NCBI RefSeq assembly: GCF_014195585.1
Contig: NZ_JACICA010000001.1
Location: forward strand, 248,001-312,000
Length of the DNA: 64,000 nt
Source: Alloprevotella rava
Lineage (GTDB): Bacteria; Bacteroidota; Bacteroidia; Bacteroidales; Bacteroidaceae
Direction: 5' to 3'
Shown: piece by piece, positions 7,762 to 16,365 of the stretch
Numbering within the stretch: the stretch's first letter is position 1
Layout of the letters: every line of letters starts with the position of its first letter
Notes under the pieces: model-generated
The model's input: the letters and a program-made list of their open reading frames with translations, nothing else
What the model was told of the DNA's origin: nothing
Database searches by the model: none
Made by a program: the position numbers and the translations under genes

Positions 7762-9033
7762 TTACTTTCTGATGATTGTTGCCTCTCGATCCGGGCCTAC
7801 GCTGACAATAGAAATGCGCGTGTTAAGTTCGCGCTCCAAATAGTCGATATAGGACTGGAAAGCTGCAGGGAAGTCGCGTTCGTCGCGAATTTCGGTAAGC
7901 GGTGTTTTCCAACCGGGAAGATCTTCATAAACTGCCTCCCAGCCTTCTGTATCGTAAGGCATCGTGGTAGTTTGTTCGTTGCCCTTCTTGTAAGCTGTAC
8001 ACACGCGGATGGTTTCAAAGCTGTCGAGCACGTCGCCCTTCATCATAACGAGATCCGTAACACCGTTAATCATGATGGCATACTTCAGAGCCACGAGGTC
8101 AACCCATCCGCAGCGGCGGTTGCGGCCTGTGACTGCACCGTACTCATTGCCAATGTGGCGGATAGTATCTCCAGTTTTGTCGAAGAGCTCAACGGGGAAC
8201 GGACCTGAGCCAACGCGCGTAGAATAGGCCTTGAAAATGCCGAAAACGCGATGGATGTGGCGAGGAGCAACGCCCAGACCCGAGCAAACACCACCTGCTG
8301 TGGTTGACGACGAACTAACGAAGGGGTAAGTTCCGTGGTCTATATCGAGGAGCGAACCTTGTGCACCTTCCGCCAAGACGTTTTTGCCCTCTTCCAAGAG
8401 GCGGTTGATTTCGATTTCAGTATCTGAGAGTTGGAATTTCTTTAAGTATTCCACGCCTTCCATCCAGCGCTTCTCCTCTTCCGTAATGTTGTAGTCGGTG
8501 AAGTGTAAGTCGTTGAGGATTTGGATATGGCGTGCTTTCAGCTTTTCGTATTTCTCTTGGAAATTGTCGAGGATGTCGCCAACGCGAAGTCCCACACGGG
8601 CAGCTTTATCTGAATAAGTCGGGCCGATACCTTTACCCGTTGTTCCCACTTTTGCTTCGCCTTTTGCCGCTTCATAAGCGCGGTCGAGCACGCGATGGGT
8701 TGGCAGGATGAGATGTGCGCGCTTGCTGATGTGCAGGCGGTTTGTAAGCGAGTATCCAGCTGTTTCGAGTTCGTTTGCCTCGGCCATAAAGAGGTCGGGA
8801 GCAATGACGCAGCCGTTGCCGATAATGTTCACCTTGTTTTCATCAAAGATCCCCGAGGGTATAGAGCGGAGAACAAATTTTTTTCCTTCGAAGATGATGG
8901 TGTGGCCAGCGTTAGGGCCGCCTGCAAAGCGTGCAACGACGTCGTACTTCGGTGTGAAGTAGTCTACAACTTTTCCTTTGCCTTCGTCACCAAAGACAAT
9001 GCCCAGCAGGGCGTCAACTTTTCCTTGTGCCAT
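7762..9033 (-). CDS. purA: Adenylosuccinate synthase
   Basis: The 423-residue protein ligates aspartate to IMP using GTP, the first committed step of AMP synthesis. The N-terminus carries the loop LLGIVFGDEGKGKVVDYF, with the catalytic Asp and phosphate-binding residues, followed by GGPNAGHTI with the catalytic His. TTGKGIGPTYSDKAAR and EGAQGSLLDIDHGTYPFVSSS are further signatures, and the base-binding TGRNRRCGWVDLVALKYA lies in the C-terminal third. A -7 element precedes the ATG by 21 bases. It is a single-gene unit with its own hairpin. Confidence 0.96.
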   Translation of the reverse strand: MAQGKVDALLGIVFGDEGKGKVVDYFTPKYDVVARFAGGPNAGHTIIFEGKKFVLRSIPSGIFDENKVNIIGNGCVIAPDLFMAEANELETAGYSLTNRLHISKRAHLILPTHRVLDRAYEAAKGEAKVGTTGKGIGPTYSDKAARVGLRVGDILDNFQEKYEKLKARHIQILNDLHFTDYNITEEEKRWMEGVEYLKKFQLSDTEIEINRLLEEGKNVLAEGAQGSLLDIDHGTYPFVSSSSTTAGGVCSGLGVAPRHIHRVFGIFKAYSTRVGSGPFPVELFDKTGDTIRHIGNEYGAVTGRNRRCGWVDLVALKYAIMINGVTDLVMMKGDVLDSFETIRVCTAYKKGNEQTTTMPYDTEGWEAVYEDLPGWKTPLTEIRDERDFPAAFQSYIDYLERELNTRISIVSVGPDREATIIRK

Positions 9034-9053
9034 AGTTGTGCAATAATTTTTCG

Positions 9054-9061
9054 CAAAGATA
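9054..9061 (-). promoter_or_regulatory. -7 element of purA
   Basis: CAAAGATA on the plus strand (TATCTTTG on the minus strand) matches TAnnTTTG, 21 bases before the purA ATG. No clear -33 TTG is seen. Confidence 0.55.
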
Positions 9062-9157
9062 TTGATTTCTCCTCATAAAGGATAGTGTTTCTTTCTAATA
9101 AATATGGCTGCTATGTAGCAGAAAGCACTGGGCGTTATTGAGAGAGCTGAAAAAGAA

Positions 9158-9189
9158 AACTGCCACCTGTGAGATAACAGGTGGCAGTT
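9158..9189 (-). terminator. Terminator of the perR-rubrerythrin operon
   Basis: Perfect 13-base arms (AACTGCCACCTGT and its complement) around a 6-base loop, 21 bases past the rubrerythrin stop, with a T-rich tail on the minus strand. Confidence 0.85.
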
Positions 9190-9209
9190 GTTGAGAATCC
9201 AAGAGGAAT

Positions 9210-9758
9210 TTATTTGTCGAAATAACGCTTGTAGAGACCAGCGAAGCCGCGTCCGTGGCGAGCTTCGTCGCGTGCCATTTCGTGAACTGTGTCGTGGATA
9301 GCATCCAAGCCCAGTTCTTTAGCGCGCTTAGCAATGCGGTTCTTATCTTCACATGCGCCAGACTCTGCAATCATACGCTTGTAAAGGTTGGTCTTAGTAT
9401 CCCAAACATTGTCGCCGAGCAGCTCGCAGAATCTTGAAGCGTGGTCAGCCTCCTCAAAAGCGTAGCGCTTGAAAGCTTCAGCAATTTCGGGATAGCCTTC
9501 ACGGTCGGCCTGGCGGCTCATAGCAAGGTACATACCTACCTCGCTGCACTCACCCATCCAATGAGCATTTAAGTCTTTCTTCATCTCCTCGTCGCAGTCA
9601 GCTGCAACACCAATCTTGTGCTCAACAACAAAGTTCAGTTCGTCTTCCTTCACTTCCTTGAACTTGTCAGCTTTAACGTGACATACTGGGCATTCTGCCG
9701 GTGCTTCATTACCTTCGTGAACATAGCCACAAACGGTACAAACGAATTTTTTCTTCAT
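9210..9758 (-). CDS. Reverse rubrerythrin (rubredoxin domain first)
   Basis: The 182-residue protein begins with a rubredoxin-like iron site, [20 protein letters not shown] (two CxxC pairs, residues 8-27), and continues with a four-helix di-iron domain carrying [20 protein letters not shown] and [11 protein letters not shown]. Domain order is the reverse of classical rubrerythrin. Such proteins reduce hydrogen peroxide, and sometimes oxygen, with electrons from NADH through a rubredoxin reductase in anaerobes. It lies 27 bases downstream of a PerR-like regulator, so peroxide-responsive expression is likely. Electron donor genes are not nearby. Confidence 0.93.
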   Translation of the reverse strand: MKKKFVCTVCGYVHEGNEAPAECPVCHVKADKFKEVKEDELNFVVEHKIGVAADCDEEMKKDLNAHWMGECSEVGMYLAMSRQADREGYPEIAEAFKRYAFEEADHASRFCELLGDNVWDTKTNLYKRMIAESGACEDKNRIAKRAKELGLDAIHDTVHEMARDEARHGRGFAGLYKRYFDK

Positions 9759-9785
9759 AATGTAGTAAATCTTTAAATTGTTATG

Positions 9786-10211
9786 TTATGCTTTTGTTTC
9801 TTCGCAGTGGGGACATACACCTCGGAAGGTTAGCTCCGTTTCTGCTACCGAAAAACCTTGTGGAAGATCGGCGCTGTTGCGCATCCGTCGCGTGGTGGCT
9901 GGGATGTCGTAAATGCGCCCACACTGTGTGCAGTAGAAATGTGCATGAGGCTCCATGTTACTATCAAAGTAAGATTTTGTTTCATCAATATGGAGCATCA
10001 TGGCAGCCCCGTTGTCCACGAGAAGACGCAGTGTGTTGTAAACTGTAGTCTTAGAAAGGGTGGGGACTTCTGCTTTCAGTGCGTTGTAAATCTCATCAAC
10101 AGCAGGATGCGTACGATGTTCCAGCAAGTAGCCCATCACTGCCAAGCGTTGGATGCTGGGCTTGATGCCGTGCTTGAGGAGGTAGTCGTATGTGTCTTGC
10201 TTATTTGACAT
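9786..10211 (-). CDS. perR: Fur-family peroxide regulator (PerR-like)
   Basis: The 141-residue protein has a winged-helix N-terminus (KPSIQRLAVMGYLLEHRTHPAVDEIYNAL) and a metal-binding C-terminus with PHAHFYCTQCGRIYD and CPHCEETK, giving the two CxxC pairs of the structural zinc site and the His residues of the regulatory metal site. The HPAVDEIY segment resembles the PerR sensing-His region. The downstream reverse rubrerythrin and the inverted repeat at its own promoter support a peroxide-sensing, autoregulated role. Distinguishing PerR from Fur or Zur by sequence alone is not certain. Confidence 0.85.
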   Translation of the reverse strand: MSNKQDTYDYLLKHGIKPSIQRLAVMGYLLEHRTHPAVDEIYNALKAEVPTLSKTTVYNTLRLLVDNGAAMMLHIDETKSYFDSNMEPHAHFYCTQCGRIYDIPATTRRMRNSADLPQGFSVAETELTFRGVCPHCEETKA

Positions 10212-10231
10212 GATTTATTATTTGTAATCGT

Positions 10232-10246
10232 TACAATCTTAAAACT
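10232..10246. promoter_or_regulatory. Fur/PerR-type operator TTGTAA-TCG-TTACAA
   Basis: A perfect 6-3-6 inverted repeat lies between the -7 element (10251-10258) and the perR ATG, covering the predicted transcription start near 10244. It resembles PerR/Zur-class boxes. Its position predicts direct autorepression of perR and the rubrerythrin. Confidence 0.65.
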
Positions 10247-10250
10247 GATG

Positions 10251-10281
10251 CAAAATTACATACTTATTTTGAACCGTGCAA
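10251..10281 (-). promoter_or_regulatory. Promoter of perR operon
   Basis: On the minus strand TTG (10279-10281) is followed after 20 bases by TAATTTTG (10251-10258), a full Bacteroidetes-type promoter. Confidence 0.7.
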
Positions 10282-10429
10282 GTATTCTGCCAAAAAAAAT
10301 CGTATGCGACCTAATTTTTTTCTTTCTTCGATGGTTGGACGGTCTTATTTGCTACGCGCGTATATATAAAGATGACTACGTTTACTGCCTATTCTGTTTA
10401 CATACGGCCTTATTCATCTAAATGTTAAA

Positions 10430-10757
10430 ACAGAGGCTGTTTATTATTAGGAGGATATGTGGCCAAAAATTTCAGCTTTTCAATTTTCGATTTTTAGTTG
10501 GAATTTTCAGATTTCCTTATTGTGTCCAGCTAAAAAATGATTCTTGTTGGAGAAAAAGAGGAATCTTCTCCGTCGGTTTCCTTATCCTGTCAGCCAGCAC
10601 AATAAGGGAGTCGGCTGACGCAATAAGGGTGTTTGCCGACAGCCTTATTGTATTTGTCAGCAACCTTATTGGGCGGACAGTTCTGCAGTCTTTCTTTGCA
10701 GGCATCTCTATTCCAAGTTGGATTTCAAGCGATTCTCGGCCGCGTAGATTCAGAAGT
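10430..10757 (-). repeat. Family A repeat, long form, inverted copy
   Basis: This fills the middle of the 720-base gap before the ABC operon. Read on the minus strand, it starts GAGAATCGCTTGAAATCC, like the copies at 21340 and 3949, and continues through alternating CAATAAGG and CCTTATTG units at 10580-10670 with AGCCGACTC and GTCAGC spacers. A further unit is at 10515-10530. The AAAGGGCAG end is not clear, so the distal boundary is approximate. The remaining 10260-10430 shows nothing I recognise. Confidence 0.6.
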
Positions 10758-10857
10758 TTTTAGACAAAATCAAGGAAAGCGGCCCTTTTCTTTGCGCGGT
10801 TGGAGAAGATTTCAGTTGTGCCGCAAAAAGTTTTTTGAAAAAAATATCTCTAAATAG

Positions 10858-10888
10858 TTGCAGAGTTCAAAACAAGTATTTAGTTTTG
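10858..10888 (+). promoter_or_regulatory. Promoter of the ABC/efflux operon
   Basis: TTG at 10858-10860 and TAGTTTTG at 10881-10888, spaced by 20 bases, upstream of the ATG at 10931. It decides that start over the frame-extending ATG at 10835. Confidence 0.75.
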
Positions 10889-10889
10889 C

Positions 10890-10913
10890 AGTGTAATATT
10901 AAAGTAGTACACT
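10890..10913. promoter_or_regulatory. Inverted repeat AGTGTA-N12-TACACT, likely GntR/YtrA operator
   Basis: The two 6-base arms (10890-10895 and 10908-10913) are perfectly complementary and cover the predicted transcription start. The same arm sequence with a 13-base spacer is known from the Bacillus subtilis ytr operon, controlled by the GntR-family repressor YtrA (from memory). A YtrA-type regulator is encoded at 12720-13076 in this operon. Confidence 0.7.
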
Positions 10914-10930
10914 ATTATACTCAAACTACT

Positions 10931-11767
10931 ATGGTAAATATAGAGAATCTTCAGTTCAGTTATGGGAGGAAGTATCGCCCAGTGTTTACAGATTTCTCCA
11001 TCTCACTAAAGCCAGGCTGCATTTATGGCCTGCTCGGAAAGAACGGTACGGGAAAGAGTACATTATTATATATAATGTGTGGTTTGTTGCAGCCGCAAGG
11101 CGGCACGGTAGAGGTGATGGGCGGCAACCCTCGTGCGCATCAGCCCCAGATTATTGGCGAGATATTTCTCGTGCCTGAAGAAGTGGAGTTGCCCGCTGTA
11201 TGCCTTCGCGACTATGTCAAACTGAACGCTCCCTTCTATCCGCGCTTCTCTCAAGAGGTGTTGCAGCAATGTTTGTCCGATTTTGAACTCACCGATGATT
11301 TGCGCCTCGACCAACTCTCCATGGGGCAGCGCAAAAAAGCCTTTATGAGTTTTGCGCTCGCCACGCAGGTGCGTCTCATTCTGATGGATGAGCCCACTAA
11401 TGGTCTGGACATTCCCTCGAAAAGCATTTTCCGCAAGGTGGTTTCCTCCAACATGAGTGAGGAGCAAACGATTGTGATTTCCACTCACCAAGTGCGCGAC
11501 ATCGATTCGCTACTCGACCATATCATCATCATGGACAATTCGCAAGTTTTCCTCAATGCCTCCGTGGCTGAGATTGCACAGCAGTTGGCTTTCGAGTTCC
11601 GCCCGATGGGCGCATCCGTAGATGATGCTCTCTATGCTCAGCCCTCGTTGCAAGGCGTGGCTGTGGTAGTTCCGAACGATGGAACAAAGGATACGCCCAT
11701 CAATCTGGAACTACTCTTCAATGCTTTTATGCTAAAAAAAGACTTGTTGAAGCATTTGCGCGCTTGA
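10931..11767 (+). CDS. ABC transporter ATP-binding protein
   Basis: The 278-residue ATPase has Walker A GLLGKNGTGKSTLL, signature LSMGQRKKAFMSFALA and Walker B LILMDEPTNGLD, with the switch histidine in STHQVRDID. The divergent signature (LSMGQ) and the C-terminal extension place it with YtrB/NatA-like exporters. It pairs with the six-segment permease that follows at 11829. The first gene of a co-directional block reaching 21146, it lies behind the AGTGTA/TACACT operator and is probably repressed by the GntR protein. Substrate unknown. Confidence 0.88.
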   Translation: MVNIENLQFSYGRKYRPVFTDFSISLKPGCIYGLLGKNGTGKSTLLYIMCGLLQPQGGTVEVMGGNPRAHQPQIIGEIFLVPEEVELPAVCLRDYVKLNAPFYPRFSQEVLQQCLSDFELTDDLRLDQLSMGQRKKAFMSFALATQVRLILMDEPTNGLDIPSKSIFRKVVSSNMSEEQTIVISTHQVRDIDSLLDHIIIMDNSQVFLNASVAEIAQQLAFEFRPMGASVDDALYAQPSLQGVAVVVPNDGTKDTPINLELLFNAFMLKKDLLKHLRA

Positions 11768-11828
11768 AAGAATCGGCAGCAGCTCCTACATAGTCAAGAA
11801 CAATCTTTTTAACTTAAACAATACGAAT

Positions 11829-12647
11829 ATGCAATCATTCAGTTTTCAGCGCCTCGGCCTGCTTATCAAGCGCGACCTTGGTCAGAACAAAAAAGGATAT
11901 ATGATCACCCTTGGTGTGCTCTTCTCTCTCTATATGTTTGTAGTGTGGTTTGGTCGTGGTGTAGTATCCTCCTCTAATAACCCTGCGGCACTGGCAGCCT
12001 CCTTGAATATCTTTATTTATTATATCACTCTTTCCGGACTCTCCTATGTGTGTGCTGGATTGTGTGCCGACCAGACAACACGGGGCGGGCGTATCGCCGC
12101 AGGTATGCTGCCAGCAACCAATACCGAGCGTTTTGTCTCTCGCTTTATTATCCTAACATTTGGGTATATCTTTTTTGCTATTATCCTGTATCTCATAACC
12201 GATGCTCTTTGGCTACTCTTGGGTTGGCTGTTAGGAAAAGATTATCCCAGCTTGCTCTTGAACTGGACCTCTGTAACACTGACTTTTATTCAAATGAATT
12301 TCGATGAAGGTCCCTATACTTCGCTAAGCACGATTCAATTTTTATATATATTTCTCTCTATTCTCAACGCGATAGCCTCAAATATGTTTGCCAGTGCGCT
12401 CTTCAATAAGCATCCCTTTATGAAGATTATTCTGTTGGGCTTCATCATTCAATTTATTGTAGGAGTAGTGGTTGTAGCCTTCTCTTTGATGAGTTATGAT
12501 TTTTGGCTGTATATACCGAGACACATCTCGTTGCAATATGTTGCTCCTGTTGTTCTCGGTTTGCAAGCCCTCAGTGCAGCAGTATTTTTCTCCCTTAGCT
12601 ACTGGCTTTTCTGCCGCAAGCAGGTCATTCAGTATCGCTACTTCTAA
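11829..12647 (+). CDS. ABC transporter permease
   Basis: The 272-residue protein has about six hydrophobic segments (for example residues 24-40, 52-76, 107-138, 160-180, 195-225, 240-265) and no ATPase motifs. The N-terminal FQRLGLLIKRDLGQNKKGYM is typical of ABC-2-like permeases that pair with YtrB-type ATPases. It follows its ATPase by 61 bases and precedes the GntR regulator. The substrate is not evident; antimicrobial or envelope-stress export is a plausible inference from the context. Confidence 0.8.
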   Translation: MQSFSFQRLGLLIKRDLGQNKKGYMITLGVLFSLYMFVVWFGRGVVSSSNNPAALAASLNIFIYYITLSGLSYVCAGLCADQTTRGGRIAAGMLPATNTERFVSRFIILTFGYIFFAIILYLITDALWLLLGWLLGKDYPSLLLNWTSVTLTFIQMNFDEGPYTSLSTIQFLYIFLSILNAIASNMFASALFNKHPFMKIILLGFIIQFIVGVVVVAFSLMSYDFWLYIPRHISLQYVAPVVLGLQALSAAVFFSLSYWLFCRKQVIQYRYF

Positions 12648-12719
12648 ATTTTTGCCAGTAGTGCTGCTCCTTGAGAGCCACGCCCTGAGCTAAAAAATGT
12701 AGGAAAAAATGATTGTGTT

Positions 12720-13076
12720 ATGAATTTCAAAGACGCAAATCCCATATATTTGCAAATAGCTGAGCGAATATCCGAAGAGATCCTTGCTGGGAAGTTTTCT
12801 TCCAACGAGCGTATTCCCAGCGTTCGCGAATATAGCGCGCTCTTGGAGGTGAATATCAACACCGCCGTTAAGGCTTACGATTATTTGTCTAACCAAGGCG
12901 TAATCTATAATAAGCGCGGTATGGGCTATTTCGTGTCGCCCGACGCGATAGAGCATATCCGCGAATCCAACCGCAAGCAATTCATGGAGGAAACCTTACC
13001 CGAAGTGTTCCGACAAATGAAGTTGCTCGGAATTGACTTTAACCAAATCCAAACAGAATGGAACAAACAACGATGA
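12720..13076 (+). CDS. GntR-family (YtrA subfamily) transcriptional regulator
   Basis: The 118-residue protein has an N-terminal winged helix (PIYLQIAERISEEILAGKF, RIPSVREYSALLEVNINTAVKAYDYLSNQGV, KRGMGYFVS) and only a short helical tail of about 45 residues. That short effector-free tail defines the YtrA subfamily, whose members usually control adjacent ABC transporter genes. Its stop codon overlaps an ATG of the next ATPase (ATGA, 13073-13076). The AGTGTA-N12-TACACT repeat at 10890-10913 fits its expected operator, so it likely represses the whole block including itself. Confidence 0.9.
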   Translation: MNFKDANPIYLQIAERISEEILAGKFSSNERIPSVREYSALLEVNINTAVKAYDYLSNQGVIYNKRGMGYFVSPDAIEHIRESNRKQFMEETLPEVFRQMKLLGIDFNQIQTEWNKQR

Positions 13077-13777
13077 TACACCTTGACGGAATCCATAAGA
13101 CCTATCAAGGCGCACAGCCCCTACACGTGTTGAAAGGTATCTCTCTTGACATAAAGAAAGGAGAGTTCGTGTCCATCATGGGAGCCAGTGGTAGCGGCAA
13201 ATCTACCTTGCTCAATATCCTGGGAATCCTCGACAACTACGACGAAGGAGAATACCTGCTCAACGGCGTGTTGATAAAAAACCTCAGCGAGACGAAGGCT
13301 GCCGATTATCGCAACCGCATGATTGGTTTTATCTTCCAATCGTTCAATCTCATTCCCTTTAAGAACGCTATGGAGAATGTGGCTCTTCCGCTCTACTATC
13401 AAGGTGTGAGTCGTCGCAAACGCAATGCGCTGGCACTGGAATACCTCGAGCGTTTGGGCTTGAAGGAGTGGGCGCACCATTTGCCCAGCGAACTCTCCGG
13501 CGGTCAGAAGCAGCGTGTGGCCATTGCCCGCGCCATCATCGCTCATCCCCAGATAATTTTGGCCGATGAGCCTACCGGCGCACTCGACTCAAAGACGAGC
13601 GAGGAAGTGATGCAGCTGCTGCGCGACCTCAATGAGAAAAAGGGCATGACCATTGTGGTGGTGACCCACGAAAGCGGAGTGGCCTATCGTACGCATAAAG
13701 TGATTCATATCAAGGACGGTATCATCGGAAAGATTGAAGAGAACAAGACGATGGAAGGTCAGCCCTATCTGAAATAA
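13073..13777 (+). CDS. MacB/LolD-type ABC transporter ATP-binding protein
   Basis: The product (234 residues from the coupled ATG at 13073, or 239 from 13058) has Walker A GASGSGKSTLLN, signature LSGGQKQRVAIARAI, Walker B ILADEPTGALD and the H-loop in VVVTHESG. This is the classic MacB/LolD/FtsE-like ATPase. It serves the two four-segment permeases that follow. I prefer 13073 because it overlaps the GntR stop as ATGA; the upstream ATG at 13058 is also possible. Confidence 0.88.
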   Translation: MIHLDGIHKTYQGAQPLHVLKGISLDIKKGEFVSIMGASGSGKSTLLNILGILDNYDEGEYLLNGVLIKNLSETKAADYRNRMIGFIFQSFNLIPFKNAMENVALPLYYQGVSRRKRNALALEYLERLGLKEWAHHLPSELSGGQKQRVAIARAIIAHPQIILADEPTGALDSKTSEEVMQLLRDLNEKKGMTIVVVTHESGVAYRTHKVIHIKDGIIGKIEENKTMEGQPYLK

Positions 13778-13807
13778 GGAAGTATTCATCCAAAAAACAA
13801 AACGATT

Positions 13808-15064
13808 GTGTTTGACGATTTAGGAGAAATATGGACGCATCTGAAGCTTAATAAGCTGCGTACAGCCCTGACGGGACTCTCCGTCAGCGTAGGTATCTTC
13901 CTGCTCATCACGCTGCTTGGTTCGGGCAACGGACTTATCAATGCCTTCAAAGCCAATCGAGGCGGAATGGCTATGGATGTTGTGAAGGTGTATCCTGGAA
14001 TAACAGACGAAGCGTATGGTGGTTGGGAAAAGGGTAGAGAAATTCAACTCGACAACCGCGATATCCGTATGGCCAGCGGACAATTCAGCGACCGCGTTAC
14101 GGAAGCTGCTGGGCAAATTTCGCTCAGCGGCGGAACGATGAGCTATGGCGACCGCTCTTTCTCAGCTTCGCTCGGAGGCTATTATCCTGCCAATGAGCAT
14201 ATCAATAAACTCAAAATTATTTATGGGCGCTATATCAACAACAAAGATATGGAAGAGCGCCGCAAGGTTATTGTGCTGAGCGAGAAAACGGCGAAGCAGT
14301 TTTTTTCGATTGTTTCCGACGCCATCGGAAAGTCGTTGCGCGTGGACGGTAATGTATATGTTGTAGTAGGAATCTTTAGCGATGAAGGCCGCTTCGGAGG
14401 AATGGAAGGACACATTCCTTTCACAACGTTGCAACTCATTTATAAGACTGGGCAAAAGGTGGATCAGTTGACGCTCCAAACGCGAAATATCTCCGATGCA
14501 GCCAGCGACAGTATTTTCCAACGCGATTTCAAAAAGGCAGAAGCTGGACTCCACTCATTTTCTCCCACAGACGAAGGAGCAATATGGATGTTTAATACGG
14601 CTGTTGGAGAAGAAGAAACCGACAAAGCTATGGGGTATCTCAATACCGCCCTATGGGTCATCGGTCTCTTGACTTTGCTCAGCGGAGTAGTGGGCATTTC
14701 TAATATTATGCTTATTACAGTGAAAGAGCGCACCCATGAGTTCGGCATCCGCAAAGCGCTGGGTGCACGTTCGTGGAGCATTCTGCGCAGCGTCTTGCTC
14801 GAAAGCGTCATCATCACAGCTATCTCTGGCTATATAGGCCTTGTGTGCGGAATTCTGATGACGGAATATCTCAACGCTACAGCAGGACAGGAAACGATGA
14901 CTATTGCCGACCAAACGATGTACACATTTCTCAATCCAACGGTCAATATGACTGTGGCAATAGAGGCTTTGTTCGTATTGATAGTTGCTGGATTGGTGGC
15001 AGGTTTCTTTCCCGCGTGGAAAGCTGTGAGAGTGAAACCAATTGAAGCACTTAATGCACATTAA
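13808..15064 (+). CDS. MacB-like ABC permease (FtsX fold), first of two
   Basis: The 418-residue protein has one N-terminal membrane segment (about residues 20-42), a large periplasmic MacB_PCD domain, and three C-terminal segments of the FtsX type. The end of the protein carries VKERTHEFGIRKALGARSWSILRSVLLES, the conserved FtsX coupling motif. It starts with GTG (13808). With the ATPase at 13073 and the second permease it should form a heterodimeric MacB-type mechanotransmission exporter working with the adaptor and TolC proteins that follow. Confidence 0.87.
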   Translation: MFDDLGEIWTHLKLNKLRTALTGLSVSVGIFLLITLLGSGNGLINAFKANRGGMAMDVVKVYPGITDEAYGGWEKGREIQLDNRDIRMASGQFSDRVTEAAGQISLSGGTMSYGDRSFSASLGGYYPANEHINKLKIIYGRYINNKDMEERRKVIVLSEKTAKQFFSIVSDAIGKSLRVDGNVYVVVGIFSDEGRFGGMEGHIPFTTLQLIYKTGQKVDQLTLQTRNISDAASDSIFQRDFKKAEAGLHSFSPTDEGAIWMFNTAVGEEETDKAMGYLNTALWVIGLLTLLSGVVGISNIMLITVKERTHEFGIRKALGARSWSILRSVLLESVIITAISGYIGLVCGILMTEYLNATAGQETMTIADQTMYTFLNPTVNMTVAIEALFVLIVAGLVAGFFPAWKAVRVKPIEALNAH

Positions 15065-15068
15065 AATT

Positions 15069-16319
15069 ATGAGAATATTCGATTTAGACAAATGGTCGGA
15101 GACGTTCGAAACGTTGATGCGCAATAAGTCGCGAAGTTTCCTAACGGCTTTTGGTATATTCTGGGGACTGTTTATGTTTTCGCTGCTGATGGGTGGAGGC
15201 CAGGGACTGGAAAGTTTGATGGCGAAAAACTTTGAAGGAATTGCACAAAATTCTTGCTTTCTCATTCCTGGGCAGACAACGAAGACTTATAAAGGTTTGC
15301 AGAGCGGACGTCAGTGGAATTTGCGTGCTGCTGATGCTCAATTGCTCAAACATAGAGTGAAGGGCATAGACCTTTGCGAACCAGTGATATTGGGAGAGAA
15401 TCCAACACCTCGTTACAAGGATAAAACTACATATGGAACAGTGAAGGGCGTGAACCCTGAATATGCTGCTATGGAGAATCCTCATATAATATATGGGCGC
15501 TTTATCAATCAGACGGATTGTGATCAAGAGCGAAAGGTTTGTGTCATTGGTATGCGCGTACGCGAGGAACTGTTCCCCGATACGCCCAACCCTTGCGGGA
15601 AGTTTATTGAGCTGGATTCTATCTATTATGAAGTGGTGGGCGTGAGTAATATGAAGTCGAACGTCGGTACGGGCGGTGGTAATTCGCAGCAAACCATAAT
15701 GCTTCCCTTTACTACGGCTCAGAAAATCTACCAGAAAGGCGACCGTGCCGATATGCTGGTGTACACTGCGGCCCCTGGACACACCGTTACAGAGATTGAA
15801 GAAGCGGTGAATACAGTGATAAAAGAAGAACACCTTATTGCACCCGATGACGATCAAGCGCTTTTCTCTATCAACTTAGAGAAGTTGTTCCAAGTCATTG
15901 ACAATCTCTTCGCTGGCATTCGTTTCCTCGTTTGGCTCATTGGTATCGGCACGCTCATCTCAGGTACAATTGGAGTTTCCAATATTATGATGGTCACTGT
16001 GAAGGAGCGCACCACGGAGATTGGTATTCGCCGCGCCATTGGTGCCCGCCCCTCCAACATTCTCTGGCAGATAATGGCCGAGAGCATGGTGCTCACCCTG
16101 TTTGCAGGCCTTTTGGGTATCGTTATCTCCGTTCTGATTTTGCAAGGAGTGGAGATGGGCATTGCTGCCAGTACGGGCGTCGAAGCTAAGTTTCAGTTAT
16201 CGTTTGGTATGGCCCTGTCTGCCTTTGGCGTCTTAATGATGCTCGGCACTCTGGCCGGTGTAGCCCCCAGTTTGCGTGCTTTAGCCATCAAGCCCATTGA
16301 GGCTTTGACGGACGAATGA
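15069..16319 (+). CDS. MacB-like ABC permease (FtsX fold), second of two
   Basis: The 416-residue product has the same layout as its neighbour: an N-terminal segment (FLTAFGIFWGLFMFSLLMGGG), a periplasmic domain and three C-terminal segments with VKERTTEIGIRRAIGARPSNILWQIMAES. The ATG at 15069, four bases after the previous stop, is preferred over the overlapping one at 15042. The two permeases are clearly paralogous but divergent, consistent with an obligate heterodimer. Substrate unknown. Confidence 0.87.
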   Translation: MRIFDLDKWSETFETLMRNKSRSFLTAFGIFWGLFMFSLLMGGGQGLESLMAKNFEGIAQNSCFLIPGQTTKTYKGLQSGRQWNLRAADAQLLKHRVKGIDLCEPVILGENPTPRYKDKTTYGTVKGVNPEYAAMENPHIIYGRFINQTDCDQERKVCVIGMRVREELFPDTPNPCGKFIELDSIYYEVVGVSNMKSNVGTGGGNSQQTIMLPFTTAQKIYQKGDRADMLVYTAAPGHTVTEIEEAVNTVIKEEHLIAPDDDQALFSINLEKLFQVIDNLFAGIRFLVWLIGIGTLISGTIGVSNIMMVTVKERTTEIGIRRAIGARPSNILWQIMAESMVLTLFAGLLGIVISVLILQGVEMGIAASTGVEAKFQLSFGMALSAFGVLMMLGTLAGVAPSLRALAIKPIEALTDE

Positions 16320-16365
16320 TACAAATCCATCATTTTAATACAGTAAATAACAAACAAAAGATATT

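Noticed and set aside
10422-10763. Plus-strand 113-codon ORF before the ABC operon
   Set aside because: It runs through the family A repeat; its residues follow the repeat sequence and similar frames occur in other copies.
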